Origin: Pseudodesulfovibrio sp.
GTDB taxonomy: Bacteria > Desulfobacterota > Desulfovibrionia > Desulfovibrionales > Desulfovibrionaceae
Assembly (NCBI GenBank): GCA_022712815.1
Contig: JAFLJW010000317.1
Location: 1 to 16,341 of the forward strand
Length of the DNA stretch: 16,341 nt
Reading direction: 5' to 3'
The position numbers and the translations under genes are program-made. The stretch's first letter is position 1. Every line of letters starts with the position of its first letter. Positions 7,538 to 15,505 of the stretch are shown here, piece after piece. The notes under the pieces were generated by a model that saw only the letters and a list, made by a program, of their open reading frames with translations, searched no databases and had not been told where the DNA came from.

Positions 7538-7593
7538 ATTACACCTCTGTAATGGGGAGGGGGAGGGGTGACCACAGCGCACCTTCCCCTTCC
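7538..7593 (+). promoter_or_regulatory. Inverted repeats in the GS-like / C45 gap
   Basis: Directly after the GS-like stop, ATTACA (7538-7543) and TGTAAT (7548-7553) form a perfect 6-bp stem. A G-rich run (7554-7568, GGGG-A-GGGGG-A-GGGG) then pairs with a downstream C/T-rich arm (7580-7593) around a 9-nt loop; 12 of 14 positions pair, with four G-T wobbles. Neither stem is followed by a T-tract. They may tune expression of the GS-like gene against the downstream genes by RNA stability or partial termination. There are three G-runs, so an intramolecular G-quadruplex is not supported. Confidence 0.4.
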
Positions 7594-7624
7594 GATAAAT
7601 ATCTTTCGTAAACAGGAGAAATGC

Positions 7625-8725
7625 ATGTCAGCCGTAATTCCGGTCCTCGACCTTGCCGGAACACCATACGAAATCGGGCTTGCCCACGGCAAAGCCATGA
7701 AGGAGCGAATCGTCGATTTCGTGGCTTCTGTCACGGCTGTGCATCAGGAGAATAACTCGTTCATCCGGGTCGATCATGATTCGCTGACAACTTTTTGCAT
7801 GAAGAATCTCGGTTTCCTGCAAAAGTATTCCATGGAGCTTGTGGAGGAAATGCGCGGTATTGCCGACGGGGCCGGAGTTCCCTTTGAGGAGATCGTATAC
7901 CTCAATTCTTTTCTTGAACTGGAAGATCTCAAGGCGCCCGGAGTCGGTGCCAGAATCCTTCCTGATGCGTTGTGGGGGTGCACGACCTTTAATGTCACCC
8001 CTGATGCCAGCGTGGATGGCCGCGCCTACATCGGTCAGACCTATGACATGGAAAAGTATTACGAAAAGTATCTCTGCATTTTACGGATAAAACCCGTGAA
8101 TGGCCCGGCAATGCTGGTCATTTCCTTTGCCGGGCTTCTCGGTCTCAACGGATTGAATTCCTCAGGGGTCGGAGCTGTGATCAACAAGGTTACTGCCACG
8201 GATGCCCGACCCGGCGTGATCTATCCGTTCATCATGCGCAAGGCACTTGCCTCGGAGCGGATAGGCGATGCGCTTGGCGCAGTCATTTTTTCACCCCGCG
8301 CCTCCGGCATCACCTACCAGTTGTCAGGCGAAGGCGTTGCTTTCTGTGCCGAGACCTCGGCGACTTCTTACCAACTCCTTGAGATCGACGGGACCATATC
8401 TCACACGAACCATTTTGTCGGTCGGGATATGCGCCGGTTCGAGACTCAAAACTGGCTCAGCCATGGCGGGTCCATGGTTCGCAAGCAGGTTGCCGATGCA
8501 TTTCTGAAAAAGCGTCGGGGCAAACTGACTCCTGAGAAGCTCAAGGAACTGACGAGAGATCATACTAACTACCCCCGCTGTATTTGTGCGCACGGATTCC
8601 CTGACGAATCTGAGAACACAGCTTTTCATACGGTTTTCGGTGTGGTCATGAACCCTGCCGGAGGCTGGCTTGAGGTTTGTCCGGGAAACCCTTGCGAGAA
8701 TGAATATGAGCATCATTCCATCTAG
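7625..8725 (+). CDS. C45-family (acyl-CoA:6-APA acyltransferase-like) Ntn hydrolase
   Basis: The 366-residue protein matches the isopenicillin-N acyltransferase/C45 family in length and motif. The N-terminal part has GLAHGKAMKERI (18-29) and GIADGAGVPFEEIVYLNSF (78-96). The self-cleavage site is WGCTTFN, with G118-C119; C119 would become the N-terminal nucleophile after autoproteolysis. GQTYDME shortly after is also typical. Family members hydrolyse or transfer acyl groups on amides. No signal peptide or membrane segment is seen, so it acts in the cytoplasm. The ATG at 7625 is supported by AGGAG six bases upstream. Placed right after the GS-like ligase, it is a good candidate for cleaving a gamma-glutamyl or other amide intermediate, the job PuuD does in putrescine breakdown. 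Activity against a beta-lactam or N-acyl compound is an alternative. Confidence 0.85.
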   Translation: MSAVIPVLDLAGTPYEIGLAHGKAMKERIVDFVASVTAVHQENNSFIRVDHDSLTTFCMKNLGFLQKYSMELVEEMRGIADGAGVPFEEIVYLNSFLELEDLKAPGVGARILPDALWGCTTFNVTPDASVDGRAYIGQTYDMEKYYEKYLCILRIKPVNGPAMLVISFAGLLGLNGLNSSGVGAVINKVTATDARPGVIYPFIMRKALASERIGDALGAVIFSPRASGITYQLSGEGVAFCAETSATSYQLLEIDGTISHTNHFVGRDMRRFETQNWLSHGGSMVRKQVADAFLKKRRGKLTPEKLKELTRDHTNYPRCICAHGFPDESENTAFHTVFGVVMNPAGGWLEVCPGNPCENEYEHHSI

Positions 8726-8794
8726 TTTTAACATCTTGGAATGAATCAAATAGTTGGTAAGTTTTTTTATAAATATCTATCAGAGAGGTGTGTT

Positions 8795-10363
8795 ATGAAG
8801 TCCGAGAATGGTAAAGTCGAAAGAACCCTGAAAGAGTATGATGCCGGTGGAATGAGCCGCCGCAATTTTCTGAAGAACATGTCGATCCTCGGCATTTCGG
8901 CAGTTGTGGCCAATGCCGTGGCAATTTCTCCTTTGGGGGCATTGAACGCATTCGCCTCCATGAAGGGAGCCGAAGATCGGGCCTGGGATCTTGCCAAGGT
9001 CGCAGCTGCCAAGGCAAAAAAGAAAACTCTGACCTTGCTGATTCCCACCGGGTCCATCGGCAATATGACTCCTTATGCAGACAGGTGGAAGATCGAACTC
9101 GGCATCACCCTTGAATTCATCGAGGAGCCGGATGAAGTCATCCACACCAAGGGGATGCAGGAAGCCGTTGCCAAGACCGGTCGTTACGATGTCATGATGC
9201 CCACGGCCATGTCCTACCCGGACTGGATTGATTCCGGTGTCATCTATGACCTGACGGAATGGACCGAAAAATACGATCCCGAACTTTTCAATGAAGAATA
9301 TGGCGTTGTCTTTCCGGCAAGCCATCACGCCCAGCTTTACAACGGGCGTGTTGCCGGTCTGCTCAATGACGGTGACCAGATCACCTTGCTTTGTCGTGAT
9401 GACTACCTCAAGGATTCTGCCAAGGCCAAGGCCTTTGAGGACAAGTTCGGGCGCAAGCTGGCCGTGCCTGACACATGGAAGGAATATTACGAGCTTGCCC
9501 AGTTCATGCATGATCCGTCCAACGGATTCTACGGCAGTCTCGAATATCGTTCCCCGTACTACGTCAAATGGATGTTCATGCAACGCCTGGTATCCAAGGG
9601 CAAACTGTACTTTGACGGCGAGATGAACCCGACTTTCAATTCCGACGAGGGTGTCGAGGCCCTTGAAGATATGCTCGCCATGAACGAGTATTTGCATCCC
9701 GATGCATTCAGCTTCACATGGTCCTCCAACTACAATGCATTCGGGCGCGGCGAAGGCTTCATGAACATTGTCTGGCCTTCCGGCTTCAAATATTCCAAGG
9801 CTCCGTCCACCGGTCCTGCCACCACCGGCAAGATCGCCGCGACAGTCATGCCCGCCGATTTCACCAAGGACGGCACCAAGCTCTATGCTGGCCTGTTCTG
9901 CTGGGGTTACGGCTACGCGGTTTCCAAATATTCCGAGAACCCGGAGCTTGCATACGCATACTCCCAGTGGATGACCTCCCCGACGATTTCCGCTGACGCA
10001 ATCCCGTACCTCGGTGGTTACTCCGACCCTTACCGCGTCAATCACATGCTCAAGCCGACCAAGCGTCTCACTGACACATACTCCCCGGAGTACCTCCAGA
10101 CCCTGTACGACAACATGGTCAACACGGTTCCCGATTTCTGCCTGCCCGGCGGATTTGAGTATCAGGATGCCCTCGACAAGCAGGTCCATGCCTGCATGAC
10201 CGGTGCGAAAAAGCCCAAGGAAGCCCTTGAAAAAGCTGCTCATTCCTTTGAGCGTATCACTCGCCGCATCGGCAAGGACAAGGTCAGGAAGGCCTGGCTC
10301 GCATTGTCCAAGAACCTCGCCACTCCCATCAAGAAGGCGAGCGGCGCGGACAAGTGGAGCTAA
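8795..10363 (+). CDS. Tat-exported ABC solute-binding protein (family 1, long form)
   Basis: The 522-residue protein begins with a twin-arginine signal. SRRNFLK (21-27) is a full match to the S/T-RR-x-F-L-K motif. A hydrophobic stretch (about 29-50) and an AxA-type site after A54 (NAFA) follow. The mature part has an MalE/UgpB-like layout, including VPDTWKEYYELAQFM and repeated W/Y-rich segments that could line a ligand pocket. At about 470 mature residues it is longer than MalE and recalls the large binding protein of the two-ATPase rhizobial glycerol importer. It should fold in the cytoplasm and deliver ligand from the periplasm. The start at 8795 follows AGAGAGG with suitable spacing; an in-frame ATG at 8741 would only lengthen the pre-Tat region. 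The ligand is unknown; glycerol-like, sugar or amino-polyol ligands are possible. Confidence 0.88.
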   Translation: MKSENGKVERTLKEYDAGGMSRRNFLKNMSILGISAVVANAVAISPLGALNAFASMKGAEDRAWDLAKVAAAKAKKKTLTLLIPTGSIGNMTPYADRWKIELGITLEFIEEPDEVIHTKGMQEAVAKTGRYDVMMPTAMSYPDWIDSGVIYDLTEWTEKYDPELFNEEYGVVFPASHHAQLYNGRVAGLLNDGDQITLLCRDDYLKDSAKAKAFEDKFGRKLAVPDTWKEYYELAQFMHDPSNGFYGSLEYRSPYYVKWMFMQRLVSKGKLYFDGEMNPTFNSDEGVEALEDMLAMNEYLHPDAFSFTWSSNYNAFGRGEGFMNIVWPSGFKYSKAPSTGPATTGKIAATVMPADFTKDGTKLYAGLFCWGYGYAVSKYSENPELAYAYSQWMTSPTISADAIPYLGGYSDPYRVNHMLKPTKRLTDTYSPEYLQTLYDNMVNTVPDFCLPGGFEYQDALDKQVHACMTGAKKPKEALEKAAHSFERITRRIGKDKVRKAWLALSKNLATPIKKASGADKWS

Positions 10364-10386
10364 GCTGAATCAATAATCCAAGGCCG

Positions 10387-10415
10387 TCCCAAGTGTGCTC
10401 TTTGCACACTTGGGA
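10387..10415 (+). promoter_or_regulatory. Perfect 12-bp hairpin after the binding-protein gene
   Basis: TCCCAAGTGTGC (10387-10398) and GCACACTTGGGA (10404-10415) are exact reverse complements around the loop TCTTT. It starts 23 nt after the binding-protein stop and ends 40 nt before the first permease ATG. No T-run follows, so full termination is unlikely. In malE-malF an intergenic stem-loop protects the upstream message so the binding protein is made in excess over the membrane subunits. The same role is the best inference here. Confidence 0.75.
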
Positions 10416-10455
10416 GTCGGCAAGGTGAACATTTCAAAGGATTTTATAAGTAATT

Positions 10456-11400
10456 ATGTCAATTTCACAGTCTTTATCCGGTGCGCCGGAACCATCGAAG
10501 TCGAAAATCGGCCTCAGCAATGGTGCCATAGCCCGGATATTCACAGTGCCCGGACAGGTGGTTTCCGTACTGGTCCTTGTTGTGCCGCTTTTGGTGGCAC
10601 TCTATATGAGTTTCACGGACTGGTCTCCCACTCGCGGAGCACTTTTCGATGCCAGTTTCATAGGTTTTGAAAATTACAGTGAACTGCTCATCTGGGATAC
10701 CCGGTTTACCTATGCGGTCATTCGCACTTTCCTGATTTCCGTGATCTGCCTGTCCCTTGAGTTTGTCTTTGGGCTGGGTCTGGCTGTCCTGTTCCTGCGC
10801 AAGTTTCGTGGCAAGTCATTGCTGTTTTCAGCATTCCTTACACCGATGATGATCCTGCCTGTTGTTGTCGGATACATCTTCTGGATGCTGTTCCAGTCCA
10901 ATGGGCCGATCAATCAAGTCATTGAATTCGTACTTGGGGCGGATGCCACGATTCAGTGGTTCCGCAGTGCCACCGCCGCTATTTTTGCGGTGATCGTCAC
11001 CGAGGTCTGGCACTGGACCCCATTGTTTTTCCTGATTTTGTTGTCTGGGCTGAACGCAGTTCCGGAAAACCCGATCCGGGCCGCGGTCATTCTGGGAGCC
11101 AACCCGCGTCAGGTCTTCTGGCGAGTGGTCATGCCCATGCTGAAACCTGTCATCATCGTTGCTTTCGTCATCCGTTCCATGGAGATCATAAAGCTCTTTG
11201 ATGAGGTCTTCATGCTGACCCGTGGCGGGCCCGGTTCTTCTACCGAGACAATCAGTCTCTATATCTACAAGTTGGCGTTCAATGATTTCCAGCTTGCTTA
11301 CGGAGCGGCTGCCGCATTTCTCGTGCTCATCGGCTCCTTGCTGCTGGTCCATCTCCTGCTCGCTCCCGTGCGGGATCAACTTCTGGAGGTCGATCGCTAA
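10456..11400 (+). CDS. ABC transporter permease, MalF/UgpA type
   Basis: The 314-residue integral membrane protein has about six hydrophobic helices, the first at about 28-52 (VVSVLVLVVPLLVALYMSF). A cytoplasmic coupling motif lies at IRAAVILGANPRQVFWRVVMPML, equivalent to the EAA loop of BPD importers, with the conserved G and the LP/MP ending. GGPGSSTETISLYIYKLAF near the C-terminus is typical of sugar-type (CUT1) permeases. It should form the channel with the next gene product. RBS spacing is poor (AAAGGA 14 nt upstream), which may keep membrane subunits below binding-protein levels. Its stop overlaps the next start by one base (TAATG), indicating translational coupling. Confidence 0.9.
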   Translation: MSISQSLSGAPEPSKSKIGLSNGAIARIFTVPGQVVSVLVLVVPLLVALYMSFTDWSPTRGALFDASFIGFENYSELLIWDTRFTYAVIRTFLISVICLSLEFVFGLGLAVLFLRKFRGKSLLFSAFLTPMMILPVVVGYIFWMLFQSNGPINQVIEFVLGADATIQWFRSATAAIFAVIVTEVWHWTPLFFLILLSGLNAVPENPIRAAVILGANPRQVFWRVVMPMLKPVIIVAFVIRSMEIIKLFDEVFMLTRGGPGSSTETISLYIYKLAFNDFQLAYGAAAAFLVLIGSLLLVHLLLAPVRDQLLEVDR

Positions 11401-12260
11401 TGTTTGAGAAAAAACTCAGCCCGTTGCAGACGATAATCATGGCTGTTGCACTTATTGTCGTTCTCTTCCCTGTTTTCTGGATATTGATGACGGCCATCAA
11501 GCCGCCGACTGACTGGAATGCCTCTCCGGCCATATGGATTCCGTCCGAGCCGACCTTTGTCAATTTCCAGACCCTGTTCGACCCTGATGCTCTGGGTGAA
11601 TATGGTGTCGGCGGTGTCAGCCAGCCAGCCACGAAGGCCGTGTTTGGTTCGATTCTGGCCTCGGTTGTTTCCACGGCCCTGTCCGTGCTCATTGGTCTTT
11701 TTTCCGCCATTGGCATTTCCCGGTATGGCAACGGCAGCAAACTGACACCCCTGATAATCCTTTCAGGGCGAATGTTTCCGCCCGCCGCCATTGCGGTTCC
11801 GTTTGTGATCATGTTTTCCAATGTGGGGCTGATAGACAGTTATATCGGGCTTATTGCCATCTACGTTGCCGTGACCACGCCGTTTTCGACCTGGATGCTG
11901 AAGAGTTTCGTTGACGACCTGCCGCGTGAAATCGAGGAGGCAGCCATGATCGACGGACGCTCGAAACTGGCGGCCCATCTCACGGTGACCATTCCGCTGA
12001 TAAAAGGGGGCTTGTTTGCCACCACAATGTTCATCTTCATTCTCAACTGGTCGGAATTCATGTTCGCATTGGTACTCTCTTATTCCAATGTCAGCACCAT
12101 CCCGGTGCAGCTTGCCAAGTACGTGACCGCCACAGCCGGAACCTTGTATGGCGTACAGGCCGCCCTGGCTGTTCTGGCCATGGCCCCATTGGTAATTGTC
12201 GGTTATCTCATTCAATCACATCTGGCTCGTGGTATGACTTTTGGAGCGATCAAACAATGA
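11400..12260 (+). CDS. ABC transporter permease, MalG/UgpE type
   Basis: The 286-residue membrane protein has a first helix at about 10-32 and about six in total. A clear EAA loop, EIEEAAMIDGRSKLAAHLTVTIPL, makes contact with the ATPases. A C-terminal LARGMTFGAIKQ is the usual ending of MalG-like proteins (G-x-x-x-GAVK type). It forms a heterodimer with the preceding permease. The start shares one base with the upstream stop, and the ATG of the following ATPase overlaps its own stop by four bases, so the transporter genes are tightly coupled. Confidence 0.9.
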   Translation: MFEKKLSPLQTIIMAVALIVVLFPVFWILMTAIKPPTDWNASPAIWIPSEPTFVNFQTLFDPDALGEYGVGGVSQPATKAVFGSILASVVSTALSVLIGLFSAIGISRYGNGSKLTPLIILSGRMFPPAAIAVPFVIMFSNVGLIDSYIGLIAIYVAVTTPFSTWMLKSFVDDLPREIEEAAMIDGRSKLAAHLTVTIPLIKGGLFATTMFIFILNWSEFMFALVLSYSNVSTIPVQLAKYVTATAGTLYGVQAALAVLAMAPLVIVGYLIQSHLARGMTFGAIKQ

Positions 12261-13378
12261 ACAGGCCCAAACTTGAACTGGTCTCCTTGCGAAAGGAGTA
12301 TGGCGGCGGTGATGTCATCGCGGTGGACGACATTGATCTCTGTGTCGAAGCCGGTGAAACCATTGCCTTGCTTGGCCCTTCCGGGTGCGGAAAATCAACT
12401 ACGCTGAACATGATCGTCGGGCTGGACACCCCAACGTCAGGCGATATCCAGATAGACGGCAAGTCCATCGTCAATGTGCCTGCCGGGAAGCGGAATATCG
12501 GCCTCGTCTTTCAGGACTATGCTGTTTTTACGTCCATGACGGTCCGAAAGAATCTCTCTTTCGGCCTTGAGGTGCGCGGCAAATACAAACTGGAAATCGC
12601 CCGGGCAGTTGACGAGGTCGCAGAACTTCTCGGCATGTCGGACCGGCTGGACGCACAGGTCAAGGAGCTTGGCGGATCGGAACTGCAAAGGGTCGCCATT
12701 GGTCGTACCCTGATAACAAAGCCTTCCATTTTGCTCTTGGACGAGCCGCTGTCCAACCTTGAAACTTCCGCCAGACTTGCCATGCGCAAGGAACTTCGGC
12801 GGATGCAAAGTGAGATCGGCCTGACCATCATCTACGTGACCCACGATCAGGTGGAGGCGTTGTCCCTTGCAAGCAAGATAGCCATCATGAATGCGGGAAA
12901 AATCCTTCAGGTCGAGAAAGTCTCCACCATTTGCGACAACCCGGACCATACGTTTGTTGCCAATTTCCTTGGCTCGCCGCCCATGAATTTGCTGCGAGGC
13001 AAATTCTCCGCTGCCACAGATGGCTCCATAACCTTCATGAAAAATAATTTTTCCATGAAACTGGAGTCTTCGAGCAAAGTGCCGACCGGTTTGCCTGAAG
13101 GTTTTCTAACCATGGGAATAAAACCGGAATCACTGCGGCTTTCATCAGAGGAAACAGCATCCATTGTCGGCACGGTCGGCCTTCTTGAACCTCGCGGGCC
13201 GGAAGCGGTCCTGACTGTTGAGGCTGGTCTGGAAAAATTGAAAGTCATCGTGCCGTCCGACTGCCAGCTTTTAGAAGGAGAACCAGTCGGTCTGTCCGTT
13301 GATTACGATTCCCTTGTTTTCTTTGGCGGTGACAGCAACCGCAGAATTGATCTCAACCTGTCCGGGTGGGCAAGCTAA
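12257..13378 (+). CDS. ABC transporter ATPase 1, MalK-like, with degenerate signature motif
   Basis: The 373-residue ATPase has an intact nucleotide-binding core: Walker A GPSGCGKS (40-47), Q-loop VFQDY (Q86), Walker B LLLDEP (D162/E163) and switch histidine in YVTHD (H196). The signature is altered: LGGSE (138-142) replaces LSGGQ. The D-loop is SNLE, not SNLD. A C-terminal MalK/TOBE-type domain follows (GIKPESLRL), which often binds regulators or stabilises the dimer. The ATG overlaps the permease stop (ATGA). It should pair with ATPase 2 from the next gene, since such importers need two nucleotide-binding subunits. Because the second subunit shows the opposite defects, the pair probably has a single canonical ATP site. 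Confidence 0.9.
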   Translation: MNRPKLELVSLRKEYGGGDVIAVDDIDLCVEAGETIALLGPSGCGKSTTLNMIVGLDTPTSGDIQIDGKSIVNVPAGKRNIGLVFQDYAVFTSMTVRKNLSFGLEVRGKYKLEIARAVDEVAELLGMSDRLDAQVKELGGSELQRVAIGRTLITKPSILLLDEPLSNLETSARLAMRKELRRMQSEIGLTIIYVTHDQVEALSLASKIAIMNAGKILQVEKVSTICDNPDHTFVANFLGSPPMNLLRGKFSAATDGSITFMKNNFSMKLESSSKVPTGLPEGFLTMGIKPESLRLSSEETASIVGTVGLLEPRGPEAVLTVEAGLEKLKVIVPSDCQLLEGEPVGLSVDYDSLVFFGGDSNRRIDLNLSGWAS

Positions 13379-14517
13379 TGACGAATATATCAACAAATCA
13401 GGAACATCCGGTCCTTGATGTCGAGAGTGTCAGCAAAAGTTTCCGTGGAGAAAGTGCTCTGCAAGAGATATCTTTTACGGTCCCTGAGGCATCACTGACC
13501 GTTATTTTGGGGTCTGCCGGAGCGGGCAAGACAACAACCTTGCGCATGATCGCAGGGCTTGACCAGCCTGACTCTGGAAAGGTGACTCTTTCCGGGCAGG
13601 ATGTTGCGGGTTGGGAACCGAAAGATCGTAATGTCGCCATGATTTTCGATAACCTTGCCTTGTATCCGAACAAGACCGGCTATGACAACATCGCCAGCCC
13701 TCTTGTTATACGCGGAGAGTCCAGAGAGGTGATAGAGGAGAGGGTCGCCGAGATGGCGAAAACCCTTCAGATCGGACATATCCTGCAACGGCTCCCCAAG
13801 ACCATGAGTGGTGGCGAGCGGCAAAGAATCGCGCTGGGCCGTGCGCTCATCCGTACCCCCAATCTCTTTTTGCTGGATGAACCCCTTTCGAGCCTTGATG
13901 CCAAGCTGAGAATCGAATTGCGTGCCGAATTGCGACGCATGCAGAGAGATCACGGATACACGTTCCTCATGGCGACTCCTGATTTCAATGAGGCCATGGC
14001 CATTGCCGACACCATCGTGATGCTCCGTGAAGGAAAAGTGGTCCAGACAGACAAACCCCAAAAGATTTATGACGAACCGGTTGACCGCGAAGTCGCAAGT
14101 TTCGTGGGTGCTCCCCAGATCAATCTTGTCGAGGCCCGGTTCATGTCGGAAGGCGATGACATCCATCTGCTGTTCGCCGGGACACGGCTGCTGATACCGG
14201 AGCATTTCAAGGAGATAGCCGGGTCTGAATCGCGGGCTTTTGAACTCGGCATCCGCCCGGAAAATTTGAGGTTGGTCGATTCTTCGGATGCGACCATCAA
14301 GGCAGCTATTATTGATATCGAGTCGCTGGGGCCAAAATCCGTGCTCACGGTCCAAAATGATACAGCCGAATTGAGAATTATGGTTGAAAGCGTCGATACA
14401 GTTGACCTGTCTCCGGGCCAGAACGTGGGTATCGAAGCTGTAAATCTTAATAAGCTTCTCGTCTTTGACCAGACGACCGGTCAGCGTCTCTGTAGTTTGC
14501 AGGAAACCGCTTTTTGA
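13378..14517 (+). CDS. ABC transporter ATPase 2, MalK-like, with degenerate Q- and H-loops
   Basis: The 379-residue ATPase has Walker A GSAGAGKT (45-52), a canonical signature MSGGERQR (143-150), Walker B LFLLDEP (D167/E168) and D-loop SSLD. Two catalytic loops are changed: the Q-loop glutamine is aspartate (IFDNLALYP, D91), and the switch histidine of THD is proline (ATPDF, P201). A MalK-like C-terminal domain follows (GIRPENLRL). The ATG at 13378 overlaps the previous stop by one base; an in-frame GTG at 13366 is less likely. With ATPase 1 it should form an asymmetric heterodimer. Two-ATPase systems with a long binding protein are known for rhizobial glycerol uptake (GlpS/GlpT), the closest family model I can name. 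The ligand here is undetermined. Confidence 0.9.
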   Translation: MTNISTNQEHPVLDVESVSKSFRGESALQEISFTVPEASLTVILGSAGAGKTTTLRMIAGLDQPDSGKVTLSGQDVAGWEPKDRNVAMIFDNLALYPNKTGYDNIASPLVIRGESREVIEERVAEMAKTLQIGHILQRLPKTMSGGERQRIALGRALIRTPNLFLLDEPLSSLDAKLRIELRAELRRMQRDHGYTFLMATPDFNEAMAIADTIVMLREGKVVQTDKPQKIYDEPVDREVASFVGAPQINLVEARFMSEGDDIHLLFAGTRLLIPEHFKEIAGSESRAFELGIRPENLRLVDSSDATIKAAIIDIESLGPKSVLTVQNDTAELRIMVESVDTVDLSPGQNVGIEAVNLNKLLVFDQTTGQRLCSLQETAF

Positions 14518-14524
14518 GAGAAAA

Positions 14525-15505
14525 ATGATTAATATATTCATAACATATAGGTGCAACCTTTCCTGTTCTTACTGTTTTGCCTCTGAACTGCGGTCAGAAT
14601 ACCCCGAGGACATGAAAGCGGAACAGTTCGGGAAATTGCTTGAATGGATGAGTGCCGTGTCATTGCCTGCCGCCGCATTCATCGGCGGAGAGCCGACATT
14701 GCATCCCCGTTTGCCGGAGATGATCGAGCAGACAGTCGAGGCAGGTGTGACCGCTGTCCTGTTTACCAATGGTCTTTTTCCCCGGGAACTGGTTGACCGG
14801 CTTGCTCCGCTGGTGTCCAATTTCGTGGTCAATTACAATGATCCGTCTTTGTATACTCCTGAACAGAGTGAAAAACTGCATGGCACTTTGTCGCGCCTGC
14901 GTGAGCTGGGTGCCAGGGTCACCTTTTCCAAGAATTTTTCCAGACAGTACAGAGAATACGAGTATCTGCTTAAAGGGTGTGAGCGCTATGGAGTAAAATC
15001 CGTGCGGTATGACATTTCCCGGCCCAGCATCAGTGGGACCAATGACCACTTTGCCCAAAGCGATACGCGACAGATTATCTCCCATATCGTGAATTTCGTG
15101 AAGGCGTGTGAAAGTCAGGGCGTGCGAACCGGCCTTGATTGCAGCGTGAGGCTTTGCGACCTGAAGGATGAAGACCGGAGCTATCTTGAACGAGTTTCCA
15201 TGAAATTTTCAGGTGTGTGTCATCCATCCATAGACATACACCCGGATTTGTCGGCATCATACTGCCTGCCCATGCGTGATATTTCCGTCCCGGATGTGAC
15301 TGGATTTGCCAGTCAGGATGCATTGATGTGGCATTTTGCAAAAACAGTCCGGTCCATTCGGCAGACAAATGTTTCGCAGGATTGTTTTGACTGCAAGGAT
15401 TTCATGCGTCGCTGTCAGGGAGGGTGCATGGCCCTCAAGAGAGCCGGGCATGAGAATCCGAGAGGATTGTGCAACACCAGTGAACTGGAAACGAGCGAGT
15501 CATGA
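14525..15505 (+). CDS. Radical SAM protein with SPASM-type cysteine-rich C-terminus
   Basis: The 326-residue protein starts with the radical SAM cluster motif C10-NLS-C14-SY-C17, followed by GGEPT (54-58), which helps bind S-adenosylmethionine. The C-terminal part has seven cysteines in SPASM-like order: C232 and C247, then C287-x2-C290-x6-C297-x3-C301, and C316. One or two auxiliary iron-sulfur clusters are therefore expected. SPASM enzymes modify peptides or proteins (anSME, PqqE) or small molecules. No precursor peptide gene is visible. The ATG at 14525 comes seven bases after the ATPase 2 stop with GAGAG just upstream. Its stop overlaps the next ATG by four bases, coupling it to the molybdopterin oxidoreductase. 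A role as maturase for that enzyme or as a direct step in the pathway is inferred. Confidence 0.87.
   Translation: MINIFITYRCNLSCSYCFASELRSEYPEDMKAEQFGKLLEWMSAVSLPAAAFIGGEPTLHPRLPEMIEQTVEAGVTAVLFTNGLFPRELVDRLAPLVSNFVVNYNDPSLYTPEQSEKLHGTLSRLRELGARVTFSKNFSRQYREYEYLLKGCERYGVKSVRYDISRPSISGTNDHFAQSDTRQIISHIVNFVKACESQGVRTGLDCSVRLCDLKDEDRSYLERVSMKFSGVCHPSIDIHPDLSASYCLPMRDISVPDVTGFASQDALMWHFAKTVRSIRQTNVSQDCFDCKDFMRRCQGGCMALKRAGHENPRGLCNTSELETSES

Noticed and set aside
7554..7568. Possible G-quadruplex (GGGG-A-GGGGG-A-GGGG)
   Set aside because: Only three G-runs are present; a fourth is needed for an intramolecular quadruplex.
6362..7582. Open frame on the - strand (406 codons) opposite the GS-like gene
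   Set aside because: It is a shadow of the conserved GS-family frame; the translated residues show no family motif.
8726..8794. Possible separate promoter or terminator before the binding-protein gene (T-run at 8762-8768)
   Set aside because: No stable stem precedes the T-run, and no -35/-10 or -24/-12 pair with correct spacing was found, so the operon is treated as continuous.
8780..10243. Long open frame on the - strand (487 codons) opposite the binding-protein gene
   Set aside because: It mirrors the codon bias of a well-supported + strand gene with a Tat signal, shows no recognisable domain and has no RBS or promoter context.
13492..14556. Open frame on the - strand (354 codons) opposite ATPase 2
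   Set aside because: The + strand has all ABC motifs in frame, and the reverse product looks like unrelated low-structure sequence.
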